DNA of 64,000 nucleotides. Source: Lasioglossum baleicum (Eukaryota > Arthropoda > Insecta > Hymenoptera > Halictidae). The stretch covers positions 48,704 to 112,703 of the forward strand of contig NW_027469521.1 of assembly GCF_051020765.1 (NCBI RefSeq), written 5' to 3'. Under the pieces are notes generated by a model. It was not told the DNA's origin and ran no database searches. It saw nothing but the letters and a program-made list of their open reading frames with translations. Below are positions 1-9,445 of the stretch, one piece after another. A program made the position numbers and the translations under genes. Every line of letters starts with the position of its first letter. Position 1 is the stretch's first letter.

Positions 1-13
1 CTGTTTCGACATT

Positions 14-30
14 CTTCGTTTCAGAAGTGT
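14..30 (+). other. Degenerate CENP-B-box-like 17-mer
   Basis: The mammalian CENP-B box has nine essential positions, written NTTCGNNNNANNCGGGN. The monomer reads TTCG, four bases, A, two bases, then AGTG. That matches seven of nine, failing at two positions of the final CGGG. It recurs once per common-type monomer at the junction before the anchor. Seven of nine in one 149-bp sequence could be chance, so I do not call it a functional box. Confidence 0.3.
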
Positions 31-37
31 ATTTCTG
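22..37. other. CAGAA / TTCTG inverted repeat in the anchor
   Basis: Five-base arms (22-26 and 33-37) flank a six-base centre and could form a short hairpin or cruciform. It recurs in nearly every monomer of the common type. The CACAAATGAATTTC type breaks one arm base but gains a different dyad, AAAT-GA-ATTT, at the same place. Short dyads are reported as common in centromeric satellites. Function here is inference. Confidence 0.55.
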
Positions 38-73
38 TGCGGAATCGCTGTTTCGCGCGCTAGATCAGTGCAT

Positions 74-83
74 TTGCATGCAA
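74..83. other. TTGCATGCAA palindrome carried by most monomers
   Basis: A perfect 10-bp palindrome recurring roughly once per monomer. The type with TGCAAATATG extends it to the 14-bp perfect palindrome ATTTGCATGCAAAT (first at 9901-9914), which is two overlapping copies of the octamer ATGCAAAT on opposite strands. The core CATGCA is also the RY word known from plant B3-domain binding sites. Several types break it by single changes: GCAAGCAAG, GCATGAAAG, GCATCCAAA and TGCCTGCAAA. Any protein binding here is inference. Confidence 0.7.
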
Positions 84-170
84 GTATGAGAAATTGGAAT
101 CGAAACTCCGACCCGGCAATCACGATCACGATTTATTCGAGCTTATGTCAGATTCGACGATTCTTCGTTT

Positions 171-319
171 CAGAAGTGTATTTCTGTGCGGAATCGCTGT
201 TTCGCGTGCTATATCAGTGCATTTCCATGCAAGTATGCAAAATTGGCACGGAAACTCCGATTTGGCAAGCACGACCACGATTCATTCGAGCTTATGTCAG
301 ATTCGACGATTCTTCGTTT
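171..319 (+). repeat. Representative 149-bp monomer
   Basis: One monomer counted from the CAGAAG anchor to the base before the next anchor. It holds 33 C and 34 G (45% G+C) and 12 CpG dinucleotides against about 7.5 expected. In order it contains the CAGAA/TTCTG inverted repeat, a CpG-rich GAATCGCTGTTTCGCG segment, the GCAT-rich segment that in most monomers forms the TTGCATGCAA palindrome (this copy reads TTCCATGCAA), the AATTGG segment, the CCGATT...GGCAAGCACGA segment, and a run of TTCG words before the next anchor. Monomer types differ mainly in the middle third and around the GGCAAGCACGA segment. The start phase is arbitrary. Confidence 0.95.
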
Positions 320-1637
320 CAGAAGTGTATTTCTGTGCGGAATCGCTGTCTCGCGCGCTAGATCAGTGCATTTGCATGCAAGTATGCGAAATTGGAATAG
401 AAAATCCGACCCGGCAAGCACGATCACAATTTATTCGAGCCTATGTCAGATTCGACGATTCATCGTTTCAGAAGTGTATTTCTGTCCGGAATCGCTGTTT
501 CGCGTGCTATATCAGTGCATTTGCATGCAAGTATGCGAAATTGGAATAGAAACTCCGACACGGCAAGCACGATCACAATTTATTCGAGCCTATGTCAGAT
601 TCGACGATTCTTCGTTTCAGAAGTGTATTTCTGTGCGGAATCGCTGTTTCGCGTGCTAGATATGTGTATTTGTATGCAGATATGCGAAATTGGCACGGAA
701 ACTCCGATTCGGCAAGCACGACCACGATTCATTCGAGCTTATGTCAGATTCGACGATTCTTCGTTTCAGAAGTGTATTTCTGTGCGGAATCGCTGTCTCG
801 CGCGCTAGATCAGTGCATTTGCATGCAAGTATGCGAAATTGGAATAGAAAATCCGACCCGGCAAGCACGATCACAATTTATTCGAGCCTATGTCAGATTC
901 GACGATTCATCGTTTCAGAAGTGTATTTCTGTGCGGAATCGCTGTTTCGCGTGCTATATCAGTGCATTTGCATGCAAGTATGCGAAATTGGAATAGAAAC
1001 TCCGACCCGGCAAGCACGATCACAATTTATTCGAGCCTATGTCAGTTTCGACGATTCTTCGTTTCAGAAGTGTATTTCTGTGCGGAATCGCTGTTTCGCG
1101 TGCTAGATATGTGTATTTGTATGCAGATATGCGAAATTGGCACGGAAACTCCGATTCGGCAAGCACGACCACGATTCATTCGAGCTTATGTCAGATTCGA
1201 CGATTCTTCGTTTCAGAAGTGTATTTCTGTACGGAATCGCTCTTTCGCGTGCTATATCAATGCATTTGCATGCAAGTATGCGAAATTGGAATAGAAAATC
1301 CGACCCGGCAAGCACGATCACAATTTATTCGAGCCTATGTCTGTTTCGACATTCTTCGTTTGAGAAGTGTATTTCTGTGCGGAATCGCTGTTTAGCGTGC
1401 TAGATCAGTGCATTTGTATGCAAATATGCGAAATTGGCACGAAAACTCCGATTCGGCAAGCACGACCACGATTCATTCGAGCTTATGTCAGATTCGACGA
1501 TTCTTCGTTTGAGAAGTGTATTTCTGTGCGGAATCGCTGTTTCGCGTGCTATATCAGTGCATTTGCATGCAAGTATGCGAAATTGGAATAGAAAATCCGA
1601 CCCGGCAAGCACGATCACAATTTATTCGAGCCTATGT

Positions 1638-2415
1638 CTGTTTCGACATTCTTCGTTTCAGAAGTGTATTTCTGTGCGGAATCGCTGTTTCGCGCGCTAG
1701 ATCAGTGCATTTGCATGCAAGTATGAGAAATTGGAATCGAAACTCCGACCCGGCAATCACGATCACGATTTATTCGAGCTTATGTCAGATTCGACGATTC
1801 TTCGTTTCAGAAGTGTATTTCTGTGCGGAATCGCTGTTTCGCGTGCTATATCAGTGCATTTCCATGCAAGTATGCAAAATTGGCACGGAAACTCCGATTC
1901 GGCAAGCACGACCACGATTCATTCGAGCTTATGTCAGATTCGACGATTCTTCGTTTCAGAAGTGTATTTCTGTGCGGAATCGCTGTCTCGCGCGCTAGAT
2001 CAGTGCATTTGCATGCAAGTATGCGAAATTGGAATAGAAAATCCGACCCGGCAAGCACGATCACAATTTATTCGAGCCTATGTCAGATTCGACGATTCAT
2101 CGTTTCAGAAGTGTATTTCTGTGCGGAATCGCTGTTTCGCGTGCTATATCAGTGCATTTGCATGCAAGTATGCGAAATTGGAATAGAAACTCCGACACGG
2201 CAAGCACGATCACAATTTATTCGAGCCTATGTCAGATTCGACGATTCTTCGTTTCAGAAGTGTATTTCTGTGCGGAATCGCTGTTTCGCGTGCTAGATAT
2301 GTGTATTTGTATGCAGATATGCGAAATTGGCACGGAAACACCGATTCGGCAAGCACGACCACGATTCATTCGAGCTTATGTCAGATTCGACGATTCTTCG
2401 TTTCAGAAGTGTATT
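1638..2415. repeat. Domain A multi-monomer cassette, copy 2
   Basis: This copy corresponds to copy 1 at +1637 bp and to copy 3 at -2384 bp (exactly 16 monomers). It carries the AATCGAAACTCCG monomer, then the TTCCATGCAAGTATGCAA monomer, then the CTGTCTCGCGCGC and CGATTCATCG monomers in the same order as copy 1. Confidence 0.8.
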
Positions 2416-2993
2416 TCTGTACGGAATCGCTGTTTCGCGTGCTAGATCAGTGCATTTGCATGCAAGTATGCGAAATTGGAATAGAAACTCCGACCTGGCA
2501 AGCACGATCACAATTTATTCGAGCCTATGTCAGATTCGACGATTCTTCGTTTCAGAAGTGTATTTCTGTGCGGAATCGCTGTTTCGCGTGCTAGATATGT
2601 GTATTTGTATGCAGATATGCGAAATTGGCACGGAAACTCCGATTCGGCAAGCACGATCACGATTTATTCGAGCTTATGTCAGATTCGACGATTCTTCGTT
2701 TCAGAATTGTATTTCTGTGCGGAATCGCTGTTTCCCGTGCTATATCAGTGCATTTCCATGCAAGTATGCAAAATTGGCACGGAAACTTCGATTCGGCAAG
2801 CACGATCACGATTTATTCGAGCTTATGTCAGATTCGACGATTCTTCGTTTCAGAAGTGTATTTCTGTGCGGAATCGCTGTTTCGCGCGCTAGATCAGTGC
2901 ATTTGCATGCAAGTATGCGAAATTGGAATAGAAAATCCGACCCGGCAAGCACGATCACAATTTATTCGAGCCTATGTCAGATTCGACGATTCA

Positions 2994-4105
2994 TCGTTTC
3001 AGAAGTGTATTTCTGTGCGGAATCGCTGTTTCGCGCGCTAGATCAGTGCATCTGCATGCAAATATGCGAAATTGGCACGAAAACTCCGATTTGGCAAGCA
3101 CGATCATGATTTATTCGAGCTTGTGTCAGATTCAACGATTATTCGTTTCACAAATGAATTTCTGTACGGAATCGCTGTTTAGCGTGCTAGATCAGTGCAT
3201 TTGTATGCAAATATGCGAAATTGGTACGGAAACTCCGATTCGGCATGCACGACCACGATTTATTCGAGCTTATGTCAGATTCGACGATTCTTCGTTTGAG
3301 AAGTGTATTTCTGTGCGGAATCGCTGTTTCGCGTGCTAGATATGTGTATTTGTATGCAGATATGCGAAAGTGGCACGGAAACTCCGATTCGGCAAGCACG
3401 ACCACGATTCATTCGAGCTTATGTCAGATTCGACGATTCTTCGTTTCAGAAGTGTATTTCTGTGCGGAATCGCTGTTTCGCGCGCTAGATCAGTGCATTT
3501 GCATGCAAGTATGCAAAATTGGCACGGAAACTGCGATTCGGCAAGCACGATCACGATTTATTCGAGCTTATGTCAGTTTCGACGATTCTTCGTTTCAGAA
3601 GTGTATTTCTGTGCGGAATCGCTGTTTCGCGCGCTAGATCAGTGCATCTGCATGCAAATATGCGAAATTGGCACGAAAACTCCGATTTGGCAAGCACGAT
3701 CATGATTTATTCGAGCTTGTGTCAGATTCAACGATTATTCGTTTCACAAATGAATTTCTGTACGGAATCGCTGTTTAGCGTGCTAGATCAGTGCATTTGT
3801 ATGCAAATATGCGAAATTGGTACGGAAACTCCGATTCGGCATGCACGACCACGATTTATTCGAGCTTATGTCAGATTCGACGATTCTTCGTTTGAGAAGT
3901 GTATTTCTGTGCGGAATCGCTGTTTCGCGTGCTAGATATGTGTATTTGTATGCAGATATGCGAAAGTGGCACGGAAACTCCGATTCGGCAAGCACGACCA
4001 CGATTCATTCGAGCTTATGTCAGATTCGACGATTCTTCGTTTCAGAAGTGTATTTCTGTGCGGAATCGCTGTTTCGCGCGCTAGAACAGTGCATTTGCAT
4101 GCAAG
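2994..4105. repeat. Four-monomer (596 bp) cassette pair in domain A
   Basis: Positions 2994-3509 match 3590-4105 at an offset of 596 bp, exactly four monomers. The cassette is marked by CATCTGCATGC, by CATGATTTATTCGAGCTTGTG with TTCAACGATTATTCG, by the CACAAATGAATTTC type, and by GGCATGCACGACC and GCGAAAGTGGC. The second copy ends with TAGAACAG before switching to the multi-monomer cassette. Confidence 0.85.
3129..3170 (+). repeat. CACAAATGAATTTC monomer type (first occurrence)
   Basis: In this type the anchor CAGAAGTGTATTTCTG is replaced by CACAAATGAATTTCTG, and the preceding TTCTTCG by TTATTCG. It is present in both domains. In domain A and in some domain B copies it is followed by TGTACGGAATCGCTGTTTAGCG. 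In other domain B copies it is followed by TGTGCGGAATCGCTGTTTCGCGTAGTAG. Confidence 0.8.
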
Positions 4106-4969
4106 TATGAGAAATTGGAATCGAAACTCCGACCCGGCAATCACGATCACGATTTATTCGAGCTTATGTCAGATTCGACGATTCTTCGTTTCAGAAGTGT
4201 ATTTCTGTGCGGAATCGCTGTTTCGCGTGCTATATCAGTGCATTTCCATGCAAGTATGCAAAATTGGCACGGAAACTCCGATTCGGCAAGCACGACCACG
4301 ATTCATTCGAGCTTATGTCAGATTCGACGATTCTTCGTTTCAGAAGTGTATTTCTGTGCGGAATCGCTGTCTCGCGCGCTAGATCAGTGCATTTGCATGC
4401 AAGTATGCGAAATTGGAATAGAAAATCCGACCCGGCAAGCACGATCACAATTTATTCGAGCCTATGTCAGATTCGACGATTCATCGTTTCAGAAGTGTAT
4501 TTCTGTGCGGAATCGCTGTTTCGCGTGCTATATCAGTGCATTTGCATGCAAGTATGCGAAATTGGAATAGAATCTCCGACACGGCAAGCACGATCACAAT
4601 TTATTTGAGCCTATGTCAGAGTCGACGATTCTTCGTTTCAGAAGTGTATTTCTGTGCGGAATCGCTGTTTCGCGTGCTAGATCAGTGCATTGGTATGCAG
4701 ATATGCGAAATTGGCATGGAAACTCCGATTCGGCAAGCACGATCACGATTTATTCGAGCTTATGTCAGATTCGACGATTCTTCGTTTCAGAAGTGTATTT
4801 CTGTGCGGAATCGCTGTTTCGCGTGCTATATCAGTGCATTTGCATGCAAGTATGCGAAATTGGAATAGAAACTCCGACCCGGCAAGCACGATCACAATTT
4901 ATTCGAGCCTATGTCAGTTTCGACGATTCTTCGTTTCAGAAGTGTATTTCTGTGCGGAATCGCTGTTTC
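4039..4969. repeat. Domain A multi-monomer cassette, copy 3
   Basis: This copy has the same monomer order as copies 1 and 2 but is joined on its left to the 596-bp cassette, so the CTGTTTCGACATTC lead-in is missing. It shares with copy 4 (offset 3277 bp, 22 monomers less 1 bp) the private changes TAGAATCTCC near 4570, TTTATTTGAGCC near 4605 and GCATTGGTATGC near 4690. That makes copies 3 and 4 sisters. The match to copy 4 ends near 4,969. Confidence 0.82.
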
Positions 4970-6424
4970 GCGCGCTAGATCAGTGCATCTGCATGCAAAT
5001 ATGCGAAATTGGCACGAAAACTCCGATTTGGCAAGCACGATCATGATTTATTCGAGCTTATGTCAGATTCAACGATTATTCGTTTCACAAATGAATTTCT
5101 GTACGGAATCGCTGTTTATCGTGCTAGATCAGTGCATTTGTATGCAAATATGCGAAATTGGTACGGAAACTCCGATTCGGCATGCACGACCACGATTTAT
5201 TCGAGCTTATGTCAGATTCGACGATTCTTCGTTTCAGAAGTGTATTTCTGTACGGAATCGCTGTTTATCGTGCTATATCAGTGCATTTGCATGCAAGTAT
5301 GCGAAATTAGAATAGAAACTCCGACCCGGCAAGCACGATCACAATTTATTCGAGCCTATGTCAGATTCGACGATTCTTCGTTTCAGAAGTGTATTTCTGT
5401 GCGAAATCGCTGTTTCGCGTGCTAGATATGTGTATTTGTATGCAGATATGCGAAATTGGCACGGAAACTCCGATTCGGCAAGCACGACCACGATTCATTC
5501 GAGCTTATGTCAGATTCGACGATTCTTCGTTTCAGAAGTGTATTTCTGTGCGGAATCGCTGTTTCGCGTGCTATATCAGTGCATTTGCATGCAAGTATGC
5601 GAAATTGGAATAGAAACTCCGATACGGCAAGCACGATCACAATTTATTCGAGCCTATGTCAGATTCGACGATTCTTCGTTTCAGAAGTGTATTTCTGTGC
5701 GGAATCGCTGTTTCGCGTGCTAGATATGTGTATTTGTATGCAGATATGCGAAATTGGCACGGAAACTCCGATTCGGCAAGCACGACCACGATTCATTCGA
5801 GCTTATGTCAGATTCGACGATTCTTCGTTTCAGAAGTGTATTTCTGTACGGAATCGCTGTTTAGCGTGCTAGATCAGTGCATTTGCATGCAAGTATGCGA
5901 AATTGGAATAGAAACTCCGACCTGGCAAGCACGATCACAATTTATTCGAGCCTATGTCAGATTCGACGATTCTTCGTTTCAGAAGTGTATTTCTGTGCGG
6001 AATCGCTGTTTCGCGTGCTAGATATGTGTATTTGTATGCAGATATGCGAAATTGGCACGGAAACTCCGATTCGGCAAGCACGATCACGATTTATTCGAGC
6101 TTATGTCAGATTCGACGATTCTTCGTTTCAGAAGTGTATTTCTGTGCGGAATCGCTGTTTCGCGCGCTAGATCAGTGCATTTGCATGCAAGTATGCGAAA
6201 TTGGATTAGAAAATCCGACCCGGCAAGCACGATCACAATTTATTCGAGCCTATGTCAGATTCGACGATTCATCGTTTCAGAAGTGTATTTCTGTGCGGAA
6301 TCGCTGTTTCGCGTGCTATATCAGTGCATTTCCATGCAAGTATGCAAAATTGGCACGGAAACTCCGATTCGGCAAGCACGATCACGATTTATTCGAGCTT
6401 ATGTCAGTTTCGACGATTCTTCGT

Positions 6425-6941
6425 TTCAGAAGTGTATTTCTGTGCGGAATCGCTGTTTCGCGCGCTAGATCAGTGCATCTGCATGCAAATATGCGAAATT
6501 GGCACGAAAACTCCGATTTGGCAAGCACGATCATGATTTATTCGAGCTTGTGTCAGATTCAACGATTATTCGTTTCACAAATGAATTTCTGTACGGAATC
6601 GCTGTTTAGCGTGCTAGATCAGTGCATTTGTATGCAAATATGCGAAATTGGTACGGAAACTCCGATTCGGCATGCACGACCACGATTTATTCGAGCTTAT
6701 GTCAGATTCGACGATTCTTCGTTTGAGAAGTGTATTTCTGTGCGGAATCGCTGTTTCGCGTGCTAGATATGTGTATTTGTATGCAGATATGCGAAAGTGG
6801 CACGGAAACTCCGATTCGGCAAGCACGACCACGATTCATTCGAGCTTATGTCAGATTCGACGATTCTTCGTTTCAGAAGTGTATTTCTGTGCGGAATCGC
6901 TGTTTCGCGCGCTAGATCAGTGCATTTGCATGCAAGTATGA
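6425..6941. repeat. Four-monomer cassette, third copy
   Basis: This matches the second copy of the 596-bp cassette at an offset of 2831 bp (exactly 19 monomers). It includes CATCTGCATGC, the TTCAACGATTATTCG monomer, GGCATGCACGACC and GCGAAAGTGGC. Like the 4,039 copy, it runs on its right directly into the AATCGAAACTCCG monomer. Confidence 0.85.
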
Positions 6942-7298
6942 GAAATTGGAATCGAAACTCCGACCCGGCAATCACGATCACGATTTATTCGAGCTTATGT
7001 CAGATTCGACGATTCTTCGTTTCAGAAGTGTATTTCTGTGCGGAATCGCTGTTTCGCGTGCTATATCAGTGCATTTCCATGCAAGTATGCAAAATTGGCA
7101 TGGAAACTCCGATTCGGCAAGCACGACCACGATTTATTCGAGCTTATGTCAGATTCGACGATTCTTCGTTTCAGAAGTGTATTTCTGTACGGAATCGCTG
7201 TTTCGCGTGCTATATCAATGCATTTGCATGCAAGTATGCGAAATTGGAATAGAAAATCCGACCCGGCAAGCACGATCACAATTTATTCGAGCCTATGT

Positions 7299-8246
7299 CT
7301 GTTTCGACATTCTTCGTTTCAGAAGTGTATTTCTGTGCGGAATCGCTGTTTCGCGCGCTAGATCAGTGCATTTGCATGCAAGTATGAGAAATTGGAATCG
7401 AAACTCCGACCCGGCAATCACGATCACGATTTATTCGAGCTTATGTCAGATTCGACGATTCTTCGTTTCAGAAGTGTATTTCTGTGCGGAATCGCTGTTT
7501 CGCGTGCTATATCAGTGCATTTCCATGCAAGTATGCAAAATTGGCACGGAAACTCCGATTCGGCAAGCACGACCACGATTCATTCGAGCTTATGTCAGAT
7601 TCGACGATTCTTCGTTTCAGAAGTGTATTTCTGTGCGGAATCGCTGTCTCGCGCGCTAGATCAGTGCATTTGCATGCAAGTATGCGAAATTGGAATAGAA
7701 AATCCGACCCGGCAAGCACGATCACAATTTATTCGAGCCTATGTCAGATTCGACGATTCATCGTTTCAGAAGTGTATTTCTGTGCGGAATCGCTGTTTCG
7801 CGTGCTATATCAGTGCATTTGCATGCAAGTATGCGAAATTGGAATAGAATCTCCGACACGGCAAGCACGATCACAATTTATTTGAGCCTATGTCAGAGTC
7901 GACGATTCTTCGTTTCAGAAGTGTATTTCTGTGCGGAATCGCTGTTTCGCGTGCTAGATCAGTGCATTGGTATGCAGATATGCGAAATTGGCATGGAAAC
8001 TCCGATTCGGCAAGCACGATCACGATTTATTCGAGCTTATGTCAGATTCGACGATTCTTCGTTTCAGAAGTGTATTTCTGTGCGGAATCGCTGTTTCGCG
8101 TGCTATATCAGTGCATTTGCATGCAAGTATGCGAAATTGGAATAGAAACTCCGACCCGGCAAGCACGATCACAATTTATTCGAGCCTATGTCAGTTTCGA
8201 CGATTCTTCGTTTCAGAAGTGTACTTCTGTGCGGAATCGCTGTTTC
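7299..8246. repeat. Domain A multi-monomer cassette, copy 4
   Basis: Sister of copy 3 at +3277 bp, carrying the same three private changes. Unlike copy 3 it keeps the CTGTTTCGACATTC lead-in. Near 8,222 it has a private TGTACTTCTG. It then switches to the TAGATATGTG monomer type at about 8,247, where copy 3 continues into a different type. Confidence 0.82.
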
Positions 8247-8936
8247 GCGTGCTAGATATGTGTATTTGTATGCAGATATGCGAAATTGGCACGGAAACTC
8301 CGATTCGGCAAGCACGACCACGATTCATTCGAGCTTATGTCAGATTCGACGATTCTTCGTTTCAGAATTGTATTTCTGTACGGAATCGCTGTTTCGCGTG
8401 CTATATCAGTGCATTTGCATGCAAGTATGCGAAATTAGAATAGAAACTCCGACCCGGCAAGCACGATCACAATTTATTCGAGCCTATGTCAGATTCGACG
8501 ATTCTTCGTTTCAGAAGTGTATTTCTGTGCGAAATCGCTGTTTCGCGTGCTAGATATGTGTATTTGTATGCAGATATGCGAAATTGGCACGGAAACTCCG
8601 ATTCGGCAAGCACGACCACGATTCATTCGAGCTTATGTCAGATTCGACGATTCTTCGTTTCAGAAGTGTATTTCTGTACGGAATCGCTGTTTCGCGTGCT
8701 ATATCAGTGCATTTCCATGCAAGTATGCAAAATTGGCACGGAAACTCCGATTCGGCAAGCACGACCACGATTTATTCGAGCTTATGTCAGATTCGACGAT
8801 TCTTCGTTTCAGAAGTGTATTTCTGTACGGAATCGCTGTTTCGCGTGCTATATCAATGCATTTGCATGCAAGTATGCGAAATTGGAATAGAAAATCCGAC
8901 CCGGCAAGCACGGTCACAATTTATTCGAGCCTATGT

Positions 8937-9440
8937 CTGTTTCGACATTCTTCGTTTCAGAAGTGTATTTCTGTGCGGAATCAATGTTTCGCGCGCTAGA
9001 TCAGTGCATTTGCATGCAAGTATGAGAAATTGGAATCGAAACTCCGACCCGGCAATCGCGATCACGATTTATTCGATCTTATGTCAGATTCGACGATTCT
9101 TCGTTTCAGAAGTGTATTTCTGTGCGGAATCGCTGTTTCGCGTGCTATATCAGTGCATTTCCATGCAAGTATGCAAAATTGGCACGGAAACTCCGATTCG
9201 GCAAGCACGACCACGATTCATTCGAGCTTATGTCAGATTCGACGATTCTTCGTTTCAAAAGTGTATTTCTGTGCGGAATCGCTGTCTCGCGCGCTAGATC
9301 AGTGCATTTGCATGCAAGTATGCGAAATTGGAATAGAAAATCCGACCCGGCAAGCACGATCACAATTTATTCGAGCCTATGTCAGATTCGACGATTCATC
9401 GTTTCAGAAGTGTATTTCTGTGCGGAATCGCCGTTTCGCG
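8937..9440. repeat. Domain A multi-monomer cassette, copy 5 (broken at the domain boundary)
   Basis: This copy matches copy 4 at an offset of 1638 bp. Private changes include AATCAATGTTTCG near 8,982, CAATCGCGATCACG near 9,054 and TTTCAAAAGTG near 9,254. The other copies continue into TGCTATATCAGTGC. This one instead becomes TGCTAGATCAGTGC with GCAAGCAAGAATGCC, the first domain B monomer. Confidence 0.82.
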
Positions 9441-9445
9441 TGCTA

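Larger units (their letters stand above)
1..780. repeat. Domain A multi-monomer cassette, copy 1 (cut by window edge)
   Basis: This stretch matches the one beginning at 1638 at an offset of exactly 1637 bp (11 monomers less 2 bp). It begins at the short form CTGTTTCGACATTC, which lacks one base of the usual CGACGATTC. Differences noticed from copy 2 include TTTGGC versus TTCGGC near 270 and GTCCGG versus GTGCGG near 486. The match weakens near 780, where copy 2 changes to TGTACGG and GCGTGC. Confidence 0.8.
1..9445. repeat. Domain A of the array (left-hand monomer set)
   Basis: About 63 monomers, marked by the type TAGATATGTGTATTTG followed by TATGCAGATATG, by CACGACCACGATTCATT, and by AATCGAAACTCCG. 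None of the domain B types (GCAAGCAAG, GCATGAAAG, ACCGGCAATCACG, CCGCACAAACACG) occurs here. The domain is assembled from shared cassettes at offsets of 596, 1637, 1638, 2384 and 3277 bp, all near-whole numbers of 149-bp monomers. The right edge is set where the fifth copy of a recurring cassette stops matching, just after a GAATCGCCGTTTCGCG variant at about 9,425-9,440. Confidence 0.85.

Noticed and set aside
209..427. Minus-strand 72-codon open frames repeated at monomer multiples
   Set aside because: They are the reverse reading of particular monomer combinations, recur only where those combinations recur, and have no supporting gene context.
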